Below, in pieces: positions 22,324 to 30,615 of a stretch of 64,000 nucleotides of DNA (the stretch's first letter is position 1; each line of letters begins with the position of its first letter). The DNA lies in assembly GCA_018268855.1 (NCBI GenBank), contig JAFDVR010000016.1, positions 124,001-188,000 of the forward strand. Direction: 5' to 3'. Position numbers and translations under genes: made by a program. The stretch is from Acidobacteriota bacterium. GTDB lineage: Bacteria; Acidobacteriota; Terriglobia; Terriglobales; Acidobacteriaceae. The notes under the pieces were generated by a model. It was given only the letters and a program-made list of their open reading frames with translations. It ran no database searches and was not told where the DNA came from.

Positions 22324-23073
22324 TTACTGTTGGTCTGGTGCCGGGGTGCCGCCACCTTGACGACGTCCTCCAGCGCGTCCCGTTGCGACGTGCAGTTCTT
22401 TGAAGAGGAAGACACCGTCCTTCACGCTGCCCGGCCCATTTACGTTGTCACCTACTTTCACGTCGGCGAGAGTGATCGGTTCGCCCTGGTTCGGCGCCGC
22501 CGCTGCTGCCGGGGCCGCACCTTCGCCCATGGGAGCGCCGCCGCCCATTATGGCACCACCCATGCGTCCGCCTTTGCGGAGCGAGGTGTTCTCATCCACT
22601 GCGGCGACCTGCTCCACACCGTCGGGACGTTTAATCGTGAGCTTAGTCTCGTCCATTTTTGTAATTTTGCCCACGAGATACGTTTTCCCCAGGTTTTCTT
22701 TCATGCGATCGGCCATCTCAGCCATGCGCTGTGCGCGTTCGGGGCTGAGCATGGAGATCACCATGGCGTGCACTTCCTTCTTGCCCGGCTCAGGCATGCC
22801 CACGGCGAAGACGGCCTGCCCTTTGGCAAGATCGCCGGCCTTGGCGGGTTCGCGCTCCTTCATCACGCGGGTGTTGTCGGAAAGGTCAACGGTCCAAAGG
22901 GTGCCTTCTTCGTCCTTCACGGTGACGGAGGTTGCCGAAACAGATTGAATAACGCCCATTACGCGCTGTCCACCACGTCCCATGCCGCCCATGCCGCGGC
23001 GGGGGCGGTCCTGCGTGTGGCCGGTGGTGGCCAGAAGGGTGGCGCATACGGCTGCAAAGATGAACTTTTTCAT
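22324..23073 (-). CDS. Secreted DUF5666-like protein
   Basis: A 249-aa exported protein with signal peptide MKKFIFAAVCATLLATTGHT. Two repeated small beta-barrel modules are visible: VMGVIQSVSATSVTVKDEEG near residue 38 and YLVGKITKMDETKLTIKRPD near 130, as in DUF5666 proteins. Flexible Gly/Met/Arg-rich (GMGGMGRGGQR) and Gly/Ala-rich stretches flank them. The ATG at 23073 is preceded by GGAG with 10-nt spacing; an upstream start at 23127 would place residues before the signal peptide. It lies 142 bp upstream of the receptor gene on the same strand and could be part of that cluster. Function unknown. Confidence 0.75.
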   Translation of the reverse strand: MKKFIFAAVCATLLATTGHTQDRPRRGMGGMGRGGQRVMGVIQSVSATSVTVKDEEGTLWTVDLSDNTRVMKEREPAKAGDLAKGQAVFAVGMPEPGKKEVHAMVISMLSPERAQRMAEMADRMKENLGKTYLVGKITKMDETKLTIKRPDGVEQVAAVDENTSLRKGGRMGGAIMGGGAPMGEGAAPAAAAAPNQGEPITLADVKVGDNVNGPGSVKDGVFLFKELHVATGRAGGRRQGGGTPAPDQQ

Positions 23074-23245
23074 GGTTTTATTCTCCGGAGGGACGCAGAC
23101 TTCCAGCAAAACCATGGAAATATGCATCCCAAACGTCAGATACAGACCCGGAATTGTGTAAAAAAGATGCGAATTAAGCCTTAATTATTTTCGTTCAGAC
23201 GCGCTTGATACACTCGCTCACATTGCCCTGCCGAGGAGCTTCCTG

Positions 23246-25549
23246 ATGGCTGAACCAACCGTCCGCGTAACCACCCACGCGCCTGCCGCCTTTCAACCGT
23301 TTGTGCCTGCGAACGAATCGCGGCCGGAGTTCACCTTCCGGGCGGTGCTGATTGGGGCGCTTTTTGGGATTTTGTTTGGCGCGGTGACGGTGTATGTGGG
23401 TCTGCGCGCGGGCCTTACCGTGGCGGCGTCGATCCCCATCTCGGTGCTGTCGATCTCGATTCTGCGGGTGCTGGGACGCGCGTCGATTCTTGAAAACAAC
23501 ATCGTGCAGACGACCGGCAATGCGGGCCAGTCGATTGCTTCGGGTGTGATCTTTACGTTGCCTGCGCTGATCTTTCTGGGATTTGACCGCGAATATAGCC
23601 GGATTTTTGCGCTCGCGCTCTTTGGTGGATGGCTTGGCGTGCTGTTCATGATTCCCCTGCGGCGGCAGTTGATTGTGGAGGAGCATGGGACGCTGACCTA
23701 TCCCGAAGGAACCGCCTGCGCCGATGTGCTGATCGCCGGTGAGCGCGGCGGGTCGTTTGCCTCGCGCGTGTTTCTGGGGCTGGGGCTGGGCGGGCTGTAC
23801 ACGCTGTTTCAGAATGACAACCTCTTCGGGCTGTTCCCTTCTACGCCGAAGAAGGACTTTGATTTTGGCCCGCAGCATTTGATGAAGGGCGCATCCATCC
23901 GCGCGGATGTGACGCCGGAGTATCTCGGTGTGGGATACATCATCGGTGTGCGTGTGGCGGCGGTGATGCTGGCAGGCGGCGTCTTCTCGTGGCTGGTGCT
24001 GATGCCGGCGATCTCGTTCTTCGGGTCGCAACTCACCACGCCGCTCTATCCCGGAACGCAGTTGATTAAGAACATGACGCCCTCAGAACTTTGGGGAACG
24101 TATGTGCGTCCGATGGGCGCGGGTGCGGTGGCGTGTTCGGGTTTGATTACGCTGCTGCGCACGCTGCCGACGATTGTGAGTGCGTTGCGCGGAACGTTCG
24201 CTTCGAGCAAGAAGGGCGTGGGTGCTGCGGCATCGGCAAATGATGCGCGGGTGCGTACGGAACATGATCTGCCGAATTCGGTTGTGTATGGCGGGTCGGT
24301 GCTGCTGGTGCTGATCATGACGGCGTTTCTTTACTTCAAGCCGGTGCCCGGCGCTCAGGTAGGGCTGTTGGCGAATCTTGCAGCGGCGCTGCTGGTGATC
24401 GTGTTCGGATTTTTGTTTGTCACGGTGAGCAGCCGCATTGTGGGTATCGTGGGGTCTTCGGCTTCGCCGGTGTCGGGCATGACGATTGCCACCCTAATGG
24501 CGACGACGGCAATCTTTCTGGTGAATGGGTGGACGGCTCCGGCCTTTGGCGCGCTGGCGATCACGATTGGCGGCGTGGTGTGTATTGCGGCTTCGAACTC
24601 TGGCGATGTGTCGCAGGATTTGAAGACGGGTTTTCTGATTGGCGCCACGCCGTGGAAGCAGCAGCTTGCGGTGATGGTGGGCGTGATTGTGAGTGTGTTC
24701 TCGATCGGCATCACGCTGAATGCGATGAATACCGGCCTCGAAAGTTTTCGTGCGATGCCGAAGCCGGTTGCGCTGAATCTGGCTTCGTTGCCTGAAGGTG
24801 TGCAGAACAAGGGACAGTTTGCGCGCGATCACTTCACGTTGCAGCAGGGGCAGGATGCGAATGCCGGCACCAACATTGCGGACGCGCACAAGTATGTTCT
24901 GCTGAACGCGATTGGCTCGAACACGCTCTCAGACGGCAAGTATCTCTACAATCGACAGACTGGACAGATTGAGGTGCAGTGGGTGCAGGGCATCGGCAGC
25001 GAAAAGGCCGCCGCGCCGCAGGGCAAGCTGATGGCGACGGTGATTAACGGCATTCTCTCGCAGCGACTACCGTGGGGACTGGTGCTGCTGGGTGTGGCGC
25101 TCGTAATTTTGGTGGAGTTGCTGGGAGTGCGGTCGCTGACCTTTGCGGTGGGTGCGTACCTTTCCATCGCAACGACGCTGGCGATTTTTATAGGCGGCGT
25201 GATGCGTTGGATGGTGGACCGCGCGGTGGCGCGGCATAAATTGCGCACCGCTTCCTTGCGGACCGCAGATGAAGTGGAGGCATCGGTTACAGATAACGAG
25301 CCTCTTACCGATCTGGCAAGCGATGAGATCTCACCGGGATCGCTGTATGCCTCAGGACTGATTGCAGCGGGCGGAATCGTGGGTCTGCTGGGTGTGGGTG
25401 TGCGCTTGTATGAGAGCGCATTCAATCGCACAATTTGGCGGTTTTCGGAAACAAATCCGTTGCACCGTGATCCGGTGGCAGTGGTGATGTTTGCGCTGCT
25501 GGCGTTTAGCTTGTACTACTTTGCACGTAAGCCTTTGGAGACGAAGTAG
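23246..25549 (+). CDS. OPT-family oligopeptide/metal-chelate transporter
   Basis: A 767-aa polytopic inner-membrane protein with about 15 hydrophobic helices. Features of the oligopeptide transporter (OPT/YSL) family are the first helix region AVTVYVGLRAGLTVAASIPIS, then NNIVQTTGNAGQSIASGVIF and YPEGTACADVLIAGE. These proteins move oligopeptides or metal chelates into the cell by proton coupling. The substrate is not predictable. A hydrophilic loop of about 90 residues lies near residue 510. The ATG has AGGAG 8 nt upstream. Divergent from the DUF5666 gene and followed by a GC-rich terminator. Confidence 0.92.
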   Translation: MAEPTVRVTTHAPAAFQPFVPANESRPEFTFRAVLIGALFGILFGAVTVYVGLRAGLTVAASIPISVLSISILRVLGRASILENNIVQTTGNAGQSIASGVIFTLPALIFLGFDREYSRIFALALFGGWLGVLFMIPLRRQLIVEEHGTLTYPEGTACADVLIAGERGGSFASRVFLGLGLGGLYTLFQNDNLFGLFPSTPKKDFDFGPQHLMKGASIRADVTPEYLGVGYIIGVRVAAVMLAGGVFSWLVLMPAISFFGSQLTTPLYPGTQLIKNMTPSELWGTYVRPMGAGAVACSGLITLLRTLPTIVSALRGTFASSKKGVGAAASANDARVRTEHDLPNSVVYGGSVLLVLIMTAFLYFKPVPGAQVGLLANLAAALLVIVFGFLFVTVSSRIVGIVGSSASPVSGMTIATLMATTAIFLVNGWTAPAFGALAITIGGVVCIAASNSGDVSQDLKTGFLIGATPWKQQLAVMVGVIVSVFSIGITLNAMNTGLESFRAMPKPVALNLASLPEGVQNKGQFARDHFTLQQGQDANAGTNIADAHKYVLLNAIGSNTLSDGKYLYNRQTGQIEVQWVQGIGSEKAAAPQGKLMATVINGILSQRLPWGLVLLGVALVILVELLGVRSLTFAVGAYLSIATTLAIFIGGVMRWMVDRAVARHKLRTASLRTADEVEASVTDNEPLTDLASDEISPGSLYASGLIAAGGIVGLLGVGVRLYESAFNRTIWRFSETNPLHRDPVAVVMFALLAFSLYYFARKPLETK

Positions 25550-25560
25550 GGTCTGTGCGG

Positions 25561-25587
25561 GGGGCGGCAGGCCGCCTTCATTTTTTG
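25561..25587 (+). terminator. Rho-independent terminator after the OPT gene
   Basis: GGCGG (25563-25567) pairs with CCGCC (25572-25576), followed by TTCATTTTTT. Short stem, good T-tract. Confidence 0.65.
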
Positions 25588-25611
25588 TGAAAACCGGGTG
25601 CCACGCACGTT

Positions 25612-25995
25612 TCAGGCGAGCTTACGCTCAGAGAGCGCGGCTTCTTGCGCGAGCAGGAGACAGATACGGTCTTTGAGGTGTTGCGGGGTGGAGTCTACCT
25701 GATAGTGGGAAGGCAGGCAGCTGCGGGAATAGCCATGATCGGAGAGTGCCTGTACGCTGAGGACTCCCGATTTGGGCCAGAGAGCGCCGGATATTTGCAT
25801 CACGCGCCGACACTCTTCTTCCGGGACGGTGTGACAGATCACGATAAGTGCAACATCCATGACGCCGCCCAGATGGGCGAGTTCCGCCAGGCTGGATGCT
25901 GTTTCGACGCGGAAGGAAGACTGCAGAATCATGCGGCGCGTGTCGAGCAAGGTTTGATCGTGTCCGTAGCAAAGAATTTCTAACCGCTGGGCCAT
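25612..25995 (-). CDS. Pseudo-receiver (response-regulator-like) protein
   Basis: A 127-aa single-domain protein with the alpha/beta rhythm of a CheY-type receiver: LEILCYGHDQTLLDTRRMIL at the N-terminus and DVALIVICHTVPEEEC where the phosphoacceptor strand is expected. The acidic pair after strand 1 and the aspartate after strand 3 are missing (ICHTVP instead of LDxxMP), so phosphorylation is unlikely. Similar degenerate receivers occur widely in acidobacteria. It may signal by protein contact. The ATG at 25995 is used. It is divergent from the Crp/Fnr gene, with a repeat-rich 335-bp intergenic region between them. Confidence 0.6.
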   Translation of the reverse strand: MAQRLEILCYGHDQTLLDTRRMILQSSFRVETASSLAELAHLGGVMDVALIVICHTVPEEECRRVMQISGALWPKSGVLSVQALSDHGYSRSCLPSHYQVDSTPQHLKDRICLLLAQEAALSERKLA

Positions 25996-26330
25996 AGCTC
26001 ACCTGTGTGGTGCGGAGTGGAAGTTCAGAGATGACGAATATCGTGGATAAGCGTAACGTTACCCGAGATGCAATCACTGTCCGATATTGATCATTGGATA
26101 ACGCCATTTTGTCCAATGCTGCGTGAAATGACGGCCATCCAATTTCTGAAAGGTCGCATTAGTAAATGCCACTCATGAACGGACAACAGTTTGCCAATTG
26201 TGTCCGGAATCAGACAGACGAATACTCGCAGTGTTCTTACCGTCTTATAAGTTCTGTATTTATAGAGATTTACAAAATTGTTCCTTGGCAGATGCGCCAG
26301 GTGTAGCGATTGAGAAAGTTGCGCAACACC
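25996..26330. promoter_or_regulatory. 335-bp divergent regulatory region with inverted repeats
   Basis: No gene is seen here. The region separates the pseudo-receiver (minus) from the Crp/Fnr regulator (plus) and is AT-richer than its surroundings. It contains a perfect 10-bp palindrome GTAACGTTAC at 26053-26062 and an inverted repeat CATTGGA (26092-26098) / TCCAATG (26112-26118) with a 13-nt spacer. Further TGTCC/GGACA words lie near 26079 and 26179-26205. These look like operator sites for one or more regulators, possibly the adjacent Crp/Fnr protein; the assignment is inference. Confidence 0.45.
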
Positions 26331-27032
26331 ATGACGACGTCGCCTCGTAACCTGCTTCTGGACTCTCTTCCAGCAGCAGTTGCTGATGAAATTAAATCCC
26401 GATTACGTCCGGTGCCACTACCGAAGAGAACGGTCTTGTATGAGCCGCAGGAGATGCCGCAGTATGCGCATTTTATGACGTCGGGCATCGCCTCCGTGGT
26501 CGTGGAAACGCCGGACGGAGCAATAGCCGAGGTAAATCTGCTGGGCCATGAAGCTTTGGTGGAAAGCATGCATCTGCTGGGTCCCACGCCAATGCTGACA
26601 CGCTGCTTTATGCAAGTGGAAGGCACGGCATTATGTATGCCTTTCAAAGAATTGCGGCAGATTTTTTTGCAATGCGAACCGTTACGTCGCTGGGTGTTGC
26701 AATTTGTGCAGAACCAGGCAGCGCTGACTTCGCAGATTGCTGCATGTAACCGTCTGCACAGCGCAGAAGAGCGGATGGCCCGCTGGCTGTTAATGGTGCA
26801 GGACCGGGTGGAAAGCAAAGGCCTTCCGCTGACGCAGGAGTTTCTGGGACAGATGCTGGGGGCGCGGCGGTCGACGGTAGCGCTGGCAGCAAGCGCTTTG
26901 CAAGCCGGCGGATTGATTAAATATCGCCGCGGCATCGTGGAGATTCTGGACCGCGAGAACCTGGCACTGGCAGCGTGCGATTGTTATCCCCTGCTGAAAG
27001 GGTTATTGCGGAGTTTGTATAGTGCAGCTTAA
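26331..27032 (+). CDS. Crp/Fnr-family transcriptional regulator
   Basis: A 233-aa regulator with an N-terminal cyclic-nucleotide-binding-type beta roll (VLYEPQEMPQYAHFMTSGIA, near residues 35-54) and a C-terminal winged helix (PLTQEFLGQMLGARRSTVA, near residues 168-186). No cysteines matching an Fnr iron-sulfur cluster are present in the N-terminal region, and key cAMP-binding residues are not evident, so the ligand is unknown. The ATG at 26331 is chosen; a TTG 7 codons upstream opens the frame. The unusually repeat-rich upstream region suggests autoregulation. Confidence 0.88.
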   Translation: MTTSPRNLLLDSLPAAVADEIKSRLRPVPLPKRTVLYEPQEMPQYAHFMTSGIASVVVETPDGAIAEVNLLGHEALVESMHLLGPTPMLTRCFMQVEGTALCMPFKELRQIFLQCEPLRRWVLQFVQNQAALTSQIAACNRLHSAEERMARWLLMVQDRVESKGLPLTQEFLGQMLGARRSTVALAASALQAGGLIKYRRGIVEILDRENLALAACDCYPLLKGLLRSLYSAA

Positions 27033-27074
27033 TGGCTCACTCTGCGGCAGCTAGAACGTTACTCCTGCACGGTG

Positions 27075-27080
27075 TAGGCT
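27075..27080 (+). promoter_or_regulatory. Possible -10 element of the alginate lyase gene (leaderless)
   Basis: TAGGCT ends 7 nt before the ATG at 27088; no ribosome-binding site is seen. The hexamer is a weaker match than the other leaderless candidates in the window. Confidence 0.3.
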
Positions 27081-27087
27081 AGGTGCC

Positions 27088-28113
27088 ATGCGTGCTTTGG
27101 CTGTGGTTCTGGTTTTGGGTGGTGGACTTGCGTTTGCTGCTCCATTGAAGTCGCCATGGGATGGCAAGGTTGTGGTGACGGACAAACAATACGTGTGTCC
27201 TGATGTGGCGCATGTGGCCACGGACATCCAGGCGAACAGCCCCTATTTGAAAGGCGATCCAACGCATTCCATTATCGATCCGGTTGCCGACGCGCGGAAC
27301 AAGGCATTAGTGAAGCCTTTCTACGACGTGCAGCGGAACGACAATAAAGCTGCGGATGCGTTCCGCACGACGGGATCGCGGGCGGCGGCCCGGTGTGCCA
27401 TTACGCAGATCACTACCATGGCACGAGAGAACGCGATGGGCGGCAAGGTGCCGAACGGCCAGCCGATTTACGTGCAGGGATGGGTGGCCGGTTCCACCGC
27501 AGTTGACTGGTTGAAGGTGCGGCAGATGGCTACGCCAGAGGAGAACCGGCTGGTTGGCCAGTGGCTGCATGCGTTGGGCAGGAGCGTGCGCGCGTATTAC
27601 GATCCCCGAACAGACAAGAGCGATGGCACGAACAATCACTCGTATTGGGCAGGATTTGCGCTGGCGGCGATTGGGATTGCGGATGATAACCGCAACGATT
27701 TCGATTGGGGCATCAAGTACTACGATCGCGGCGTAGCGGCAATCCATCCTGACGGGACACTGGACCGTGAGATGGACCGGGCCAGTCGGGCGCTGCACTA
27801 CCATCTGTATGCGCTGACGCCGCTGATTATGCTGGCCGAGCTGGGTGAGGTGAACGGTCTGAAGATGTATGAGCAGTCTGGCGGAGCGATCCACCGGCTC
27901 GTGAAAGTCTGCGTGGACGGTTACAACGATCCCTCGTTCTTTGAAAAGAAGACAGGCAAAGCGCAGGAACGAAAGCCGGAACCTACGGGCGGCCAGTTTG
28001 CATGGACGGTGCCCTATCTGCATCGTTTCCCTGACCACCCGGAGATTGCCAAACTTGCAGCGCGAGTGGAATCCATGCGTTTTGATACGATTGGCGGGCT
28101 GCCTCCTCAATAG
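27088..28113 (+). CDS. Alginate lyase, AlgL-like (polysaccharide lyase family 5)
   Basis: A 341-aa exported enzyme with signal peptide MRALAVVLVLGGGLAFA. It resembles periplasmic poly(beta-D-mannuronate) lyase AlgL: the catalytic-site motif NNHSYWAGFALAA lies near residue 180, and RASRALHYHLYALTPLIMLA with the expected Arg and Tyr lies near 228-250. PL5 enzymes cleave mannuronate-rich chains by beta-elimination. No alginate biosynthesis cluster is visible nearby, so the enzyme may degrade an exogenous or different uronate polymer. A DUF2059 gene and a second lyase-family gene follow on the same strand. Confidence 0.82.
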   Translation: MRALAVVLVLGGGLAFAAPLKSPWDGKVVVTDKQYVCPDVAHVATDIQANSPYLKGDPTHSIIDPVADARNKALVKPFYDVQRNDNKAADAFRTTGSRAAARCAITQITTMARENAMGGKVPNGQPIYVQGWVAGSTAVDWLKVRQMATPEENRLVGQWLHALGRSVRAYYDPRTDKSDGTNNHSYWAGFALAAIGIADDNRNDFDWGIKYYDRGVAAIHPDGTLDREMDRASRALHYHLYALTPLIMLAELGEVNGLKMYEQSGGAIHRLVKVCVDGYNDPSFFEKKTGKAQERKPEPTGGQFAWTVPYLHRFPDHPEIAKLAARVESMRFDTIGGLPPQ

Positions 28114-28176
28114 CGACAAAGGCTGTTGAATATCTATATTCTGAATATCGTGGAACCGAGTTCCTCTGGAGTTTTC

Positions 28177-28800
28177 ATGCGTCGTCTTGCCGTTCTTCCC
28201 ATGCTGGCTGTTTGCGCAGCTACGCTTTCCGCTCAAACCGCAGCTCCGGCTGCTCCACCGTCGTTGAATGCGCCTGCGGCCGCACCAGCCCCTGCGCCCA
28301 TCTCACCGGAGAAGGAAGCGAAGATTGAGAAACTGATCTCGCTGATGACGACAGATGCGCAGATCAAGAACATGATCACGCAGACGCAGCAGCAGTTGCA
28401 TACGCAGGTCTCGCAGCGCGCAGCCGCAGGTACAACGGATGAGCAGAAGAAGATCGGAGCGGATTACCTGGCTAAGGTAGACGCAGCCACCGCTACGTTG
28501 AACTGGGAGAAAGCCAAACCGGCCGTGATTCGCGCGTATGCGGAGGAGTTCAGCGATGCCGACCTGGATGCCTACATCGCATTCTTTTCGTCGCCTGCTG
28601 GAAAGGATTTTATTGCGAAGTCTCCGGCAGTAGGCAACAAGGTGGGCGATGCAGCGCGCGCGCAGTTCCGCGAGATTGCTCCGTCGCTGCAGGCTGCGAC
28701 CCGCGAGTTCAATGAGAAGATGAAGGCCGCTACTCCGCCTACGCTGTCTCCGCTGGACCCTCCCCATGCGCCGGCGGCTGCACCAGCTCCTCAAAAGTAG
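28177..28800 (+). CDS. Secreted DUF2059 protein
   Basis: A 207-aa exported protein with signal peptide MRRLAVLPMLAVCAATLSA, then a Pro/Ala-rich linker, and a helical DUF2059 domain with YAEEFSDADLDAYIAFFSSP near residues 128-147. Another Pro/Ala-rich tail ends the protein. The start chosen is the ATG at 28177, with GGAG at 6-nt spacing, rather than the in-frame TTG at 28126. Function unknown. It is placed between two alginate-lyase-family genes and is probably cotranscribed with them. Confidence 0.8.
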   Translation: MRRLAVLPMLAVCAATLSAQTAAPAAPPSLNAPAAAPAPAPISPEKEAKIEKLISLMTTDAQIKNMITQTQQQLHTQVSQRAAAGTTDEQKKIGADYLAKVDAATATLNWEKAKPAVIRAYAEEFSDADLDAYIAFFSSPAGKDFIAKSPAVGNKVGDAARAQFREIAPSLQAATREFNEKMKAATPPTLSPLDPPHAPAAAPAPQK

Positions 28801-28851
28801 TTTCGAAGTTTAGGCATAGATGTAGACGCCCGTTTGCACTACGGAGGCAGG

Positions 28852-30039
28852 ATGGATCGAAGAGGATTCTGCTTGGGAGTTGCGGCGGGCGTCTTTGCTT
28901 CTTATGGATTTGCTTTAGGTGACAAGAGCGACGAATCACCCTATGCGCTGGTGGCGAGGACCGATCGCAAGCGGATTTTGAGCGCTGCGGCACGGTATTT
29001 GAAGGAGCCGGTCAGGACGATTACGGCCTTTCCTTCGGAGAGAAATCCGGGCGGCCTGCACGATTTCTTTTCGGAATCGGATTACTTCTGGCCGAATCCT
29101 GCGAACCCGAATGGGCCCTATAAAGAGCGCGACGGCGTAACTAATCCTGACAATTTTTTAGGTCATCGCAAGGCGATGATTGCTTTGAGCGTGCAGATGC
29201 CTGCACTGACGGCTGCCTGGCTGCTGACGAAAGATGTCCGGTATAGCCGTAAGGCAGTGCAGCATTTATTGGCTTGGTTTGTTCATCCGGCTACGCGGAT
29301 GAATCCGAATCTTGAATATGCGCAGGGTGTGCGCAATGGGGTGACGGGACGGTCGTATGGGATCATCGACACGCTGCACCTTGTTGAAGTGGCGCGCGCT
29401 GCCAGTGTGCTTGGGCCGGATGGTTGTCATCACGATACCTTCGCAGCGATTCAGGATTGGTTCCGGGAATATGTGCACTGGATGCGTACAAGCGCAAAGG
29501 GCATTAAGGAGCGCGATGCCACCAACAATCATGCGACATGCTGGGGCTTGCAGGTGGCGGAGTTTGCGCGGCTGGTGAAGGATGACGATGCGCTCGCCGA
29601 AGTTCGGGGTATTTTTGCGGAGAAGCTTGTGCCGCAGATGGCTCCAGAAGGCTATTTCCCTCGCGAGGTAAAGCGGACGAAGCCGTATGGATATTCGATC
29701 TTCAACTTTGACGTGCTGAGTGCGCTGGCCTGGTCGCTGGGCGAGACACGCGATGGCCGGAAGGCACTCTTTGCGCAAAAAGATATGGAGGGCGCCTGCG
29801 TGTGCAAGGCGGCGGCGTGGATCTTTCCCTATCTAAAGGACAAAAGCAAGTGGCCGTATGCGCATGATGTGCAGCACTGGGAGAGCTGGCCGGTGCGTTC
29901 TCCGGGGCTGCTCTTCTCTGGGCTGGCATGCGGGCGGGGCGAGTACATCCAATTGTGGGAGAAACTTGACCCCGACTCCACCGATCCTGAAGTTATTCGT
30001 AATTTTCCGGTACGCCAGCCACTCTTGTGGGTAAGTTGA
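28852..30039 (+). CDS. Alginate-lyase-family protein with Tat-like signal
   Basis: A 395-aa protein of the alginate lyase superfamily fold (alpha/alpha barrel). The N-terminus MDRRGFCLGVAAGVFASYG carries twin arginines followed by a hydrophobic stretch, suggesting Tat export. The conserved site DATNNHATCWGLQVAEFARL near residues 220-240 parallels the NNHSYW motif of the lyase upstream, with Ala-Thr-Cys replacing Ser-Tyr. GRSYGIIDTLHLVE and PYGYSIFNFDVLSALAW are further family features. The substrate is unknown. The ATG at 28852 has GGAGG just upstream. It ends the lyase/DUF2059 group. Confidence 0.8.
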   Translation: MDRRGFCLGVAAGVFASYGFALGDKSDESPYALVARTDRKRILSAAARYLKEPVRTITAFPSERNPGGLHDFFSESDYFWPNPANPNGPYKERDGVTNPDNFLGHRKAMIALSVQMPALTAAWLLTKDVRYSRKAVQHLLAWFVHPATRMNPNLEYAQGVRNGVTGRSYGIIDTLHLVEVARAASVLGPDGCHHDTFAAIQDWFREYVHWMRTSAKGIKERDATNNHATCWGLQVAEFARLVKDDDALAEVRGIFAEKLVPQMAPEGYFPREVKRTKPYGYSIFNFDVLSALAWSLGETRDGRKALFAQKDMEGACVCKAAAWIFPYLKDKSKWPYAHDVQHWESWPVRSPGLLFSGLACGRGEYIQLWEKLDPDSTDPEVIRNFPVRQPLLWVS

Positions 30040-30097
30040 AGCGACGCAGGACGCCGGATTGTCATCCCATTAAGAAAGCAGTACAGAAAGGAACGGC

Positions 30098-30562
30098 ATG
30101 GCAGACGAGAAAAACCCGAAGGTGCAGGAACTGATTGACGCGCTGAATGAGGACCTGGCCCGCGAATATCAGGCGGTAATTGCGTATACGGTGTACAGCA
30201 ACGTGCTCAAGGGCGCGGAGTATATGAAGATAGCCGACGAGCTGAAGCTGCACGCTACTGAAGAGTTGCAGCACGCGATGATTATTGCCGATCAGATCGA
30301 TTATCTGGGAGGGATGCCGACGGTAACGCCCAAGCCGGTAAAGCTCTCTGAAAAGCCGAAAGACATGCTGCGCTTCGATCTGGACAATGAGACGGAGACG
30401 ATCAGGGAGTATCGCAAGCGCGTGAAGCAGGCCGAAGCTCTAGGGCATTATTCCTTATCAGAGCAGATTCGCGAGATTCTGAAGCAGGAGCAGGAGCACC
30501 AGCACGATCTGGCGACGGCGCTCGGCATCGACGTGCCGAAGGTGCTGGAGGATGGGGCGTAA
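30098..30562 (+). CDS. Ferritin-like (bacterioferritin-related) protein
   Basis: A 154-aa four-helix protein. Di-iron ligand patterns are visible: LAREYQAVIAYTVY (Glu in helix 1), HATEELQHAMIIADQIDYLG (ExxH in helix 2), REYRKRVKQAEALG in helix 3 and KQEQEHQHDLATALG in helix 4. It likely stores or detoxifies iron in the cytoplasm. No haem-binding Met is evident, so plain bacterioferritin is not claimed. An AAAGGAA ribosome-binding site precedes the ATG, and a perfect 10-bp terminator stem follows. Confidence 0.85.
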   Translation: MADEKNPKVQELIDALNEDLAREYQAVIAYTVYSNVLKGAEYMKIADELKLHATEELQHAMIIADQIDYLGGMPTVTPKPVKLSEKPKDMLRFDLDNETETIREYRKRVKQAEALGHYSLSEQIREILKQEQEHQHDLATALGIDVPKVLEDGA

Positions 30563-30580
30563 TCCTGAGGTAATGATGGA

Positions 30581-30611
30581 AAAGGCCGGCGTAGTCTGCC
30601 GGCCTTTTGCT
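30581..30611 (+). terminator. Rho-independent terminator after the ferritin-like gene
   Basis: AAAGGCCGGC (30581-30590) pairs perfectly with GCCGGCCTTT (30598-30607), loop of 7 nt, then T-rich. The next gene starts within 9 nt, so this may also act as an attenuator for it. Confidence 0.85.
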
Positions 30612-30615
30612 TTGT

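Noticed and set aside
23195..24031. 278-codon open frame opposite the OPT transporter gene
   Set aside because: Basic, repetitive translation typical of the reverse of a hydrophobic coding sequence.
26078..26105. FNR-type box TTGAT-N4-ATCAA
   Set aside because: Only one half-site (TTGAT) is present; the second half does not match.
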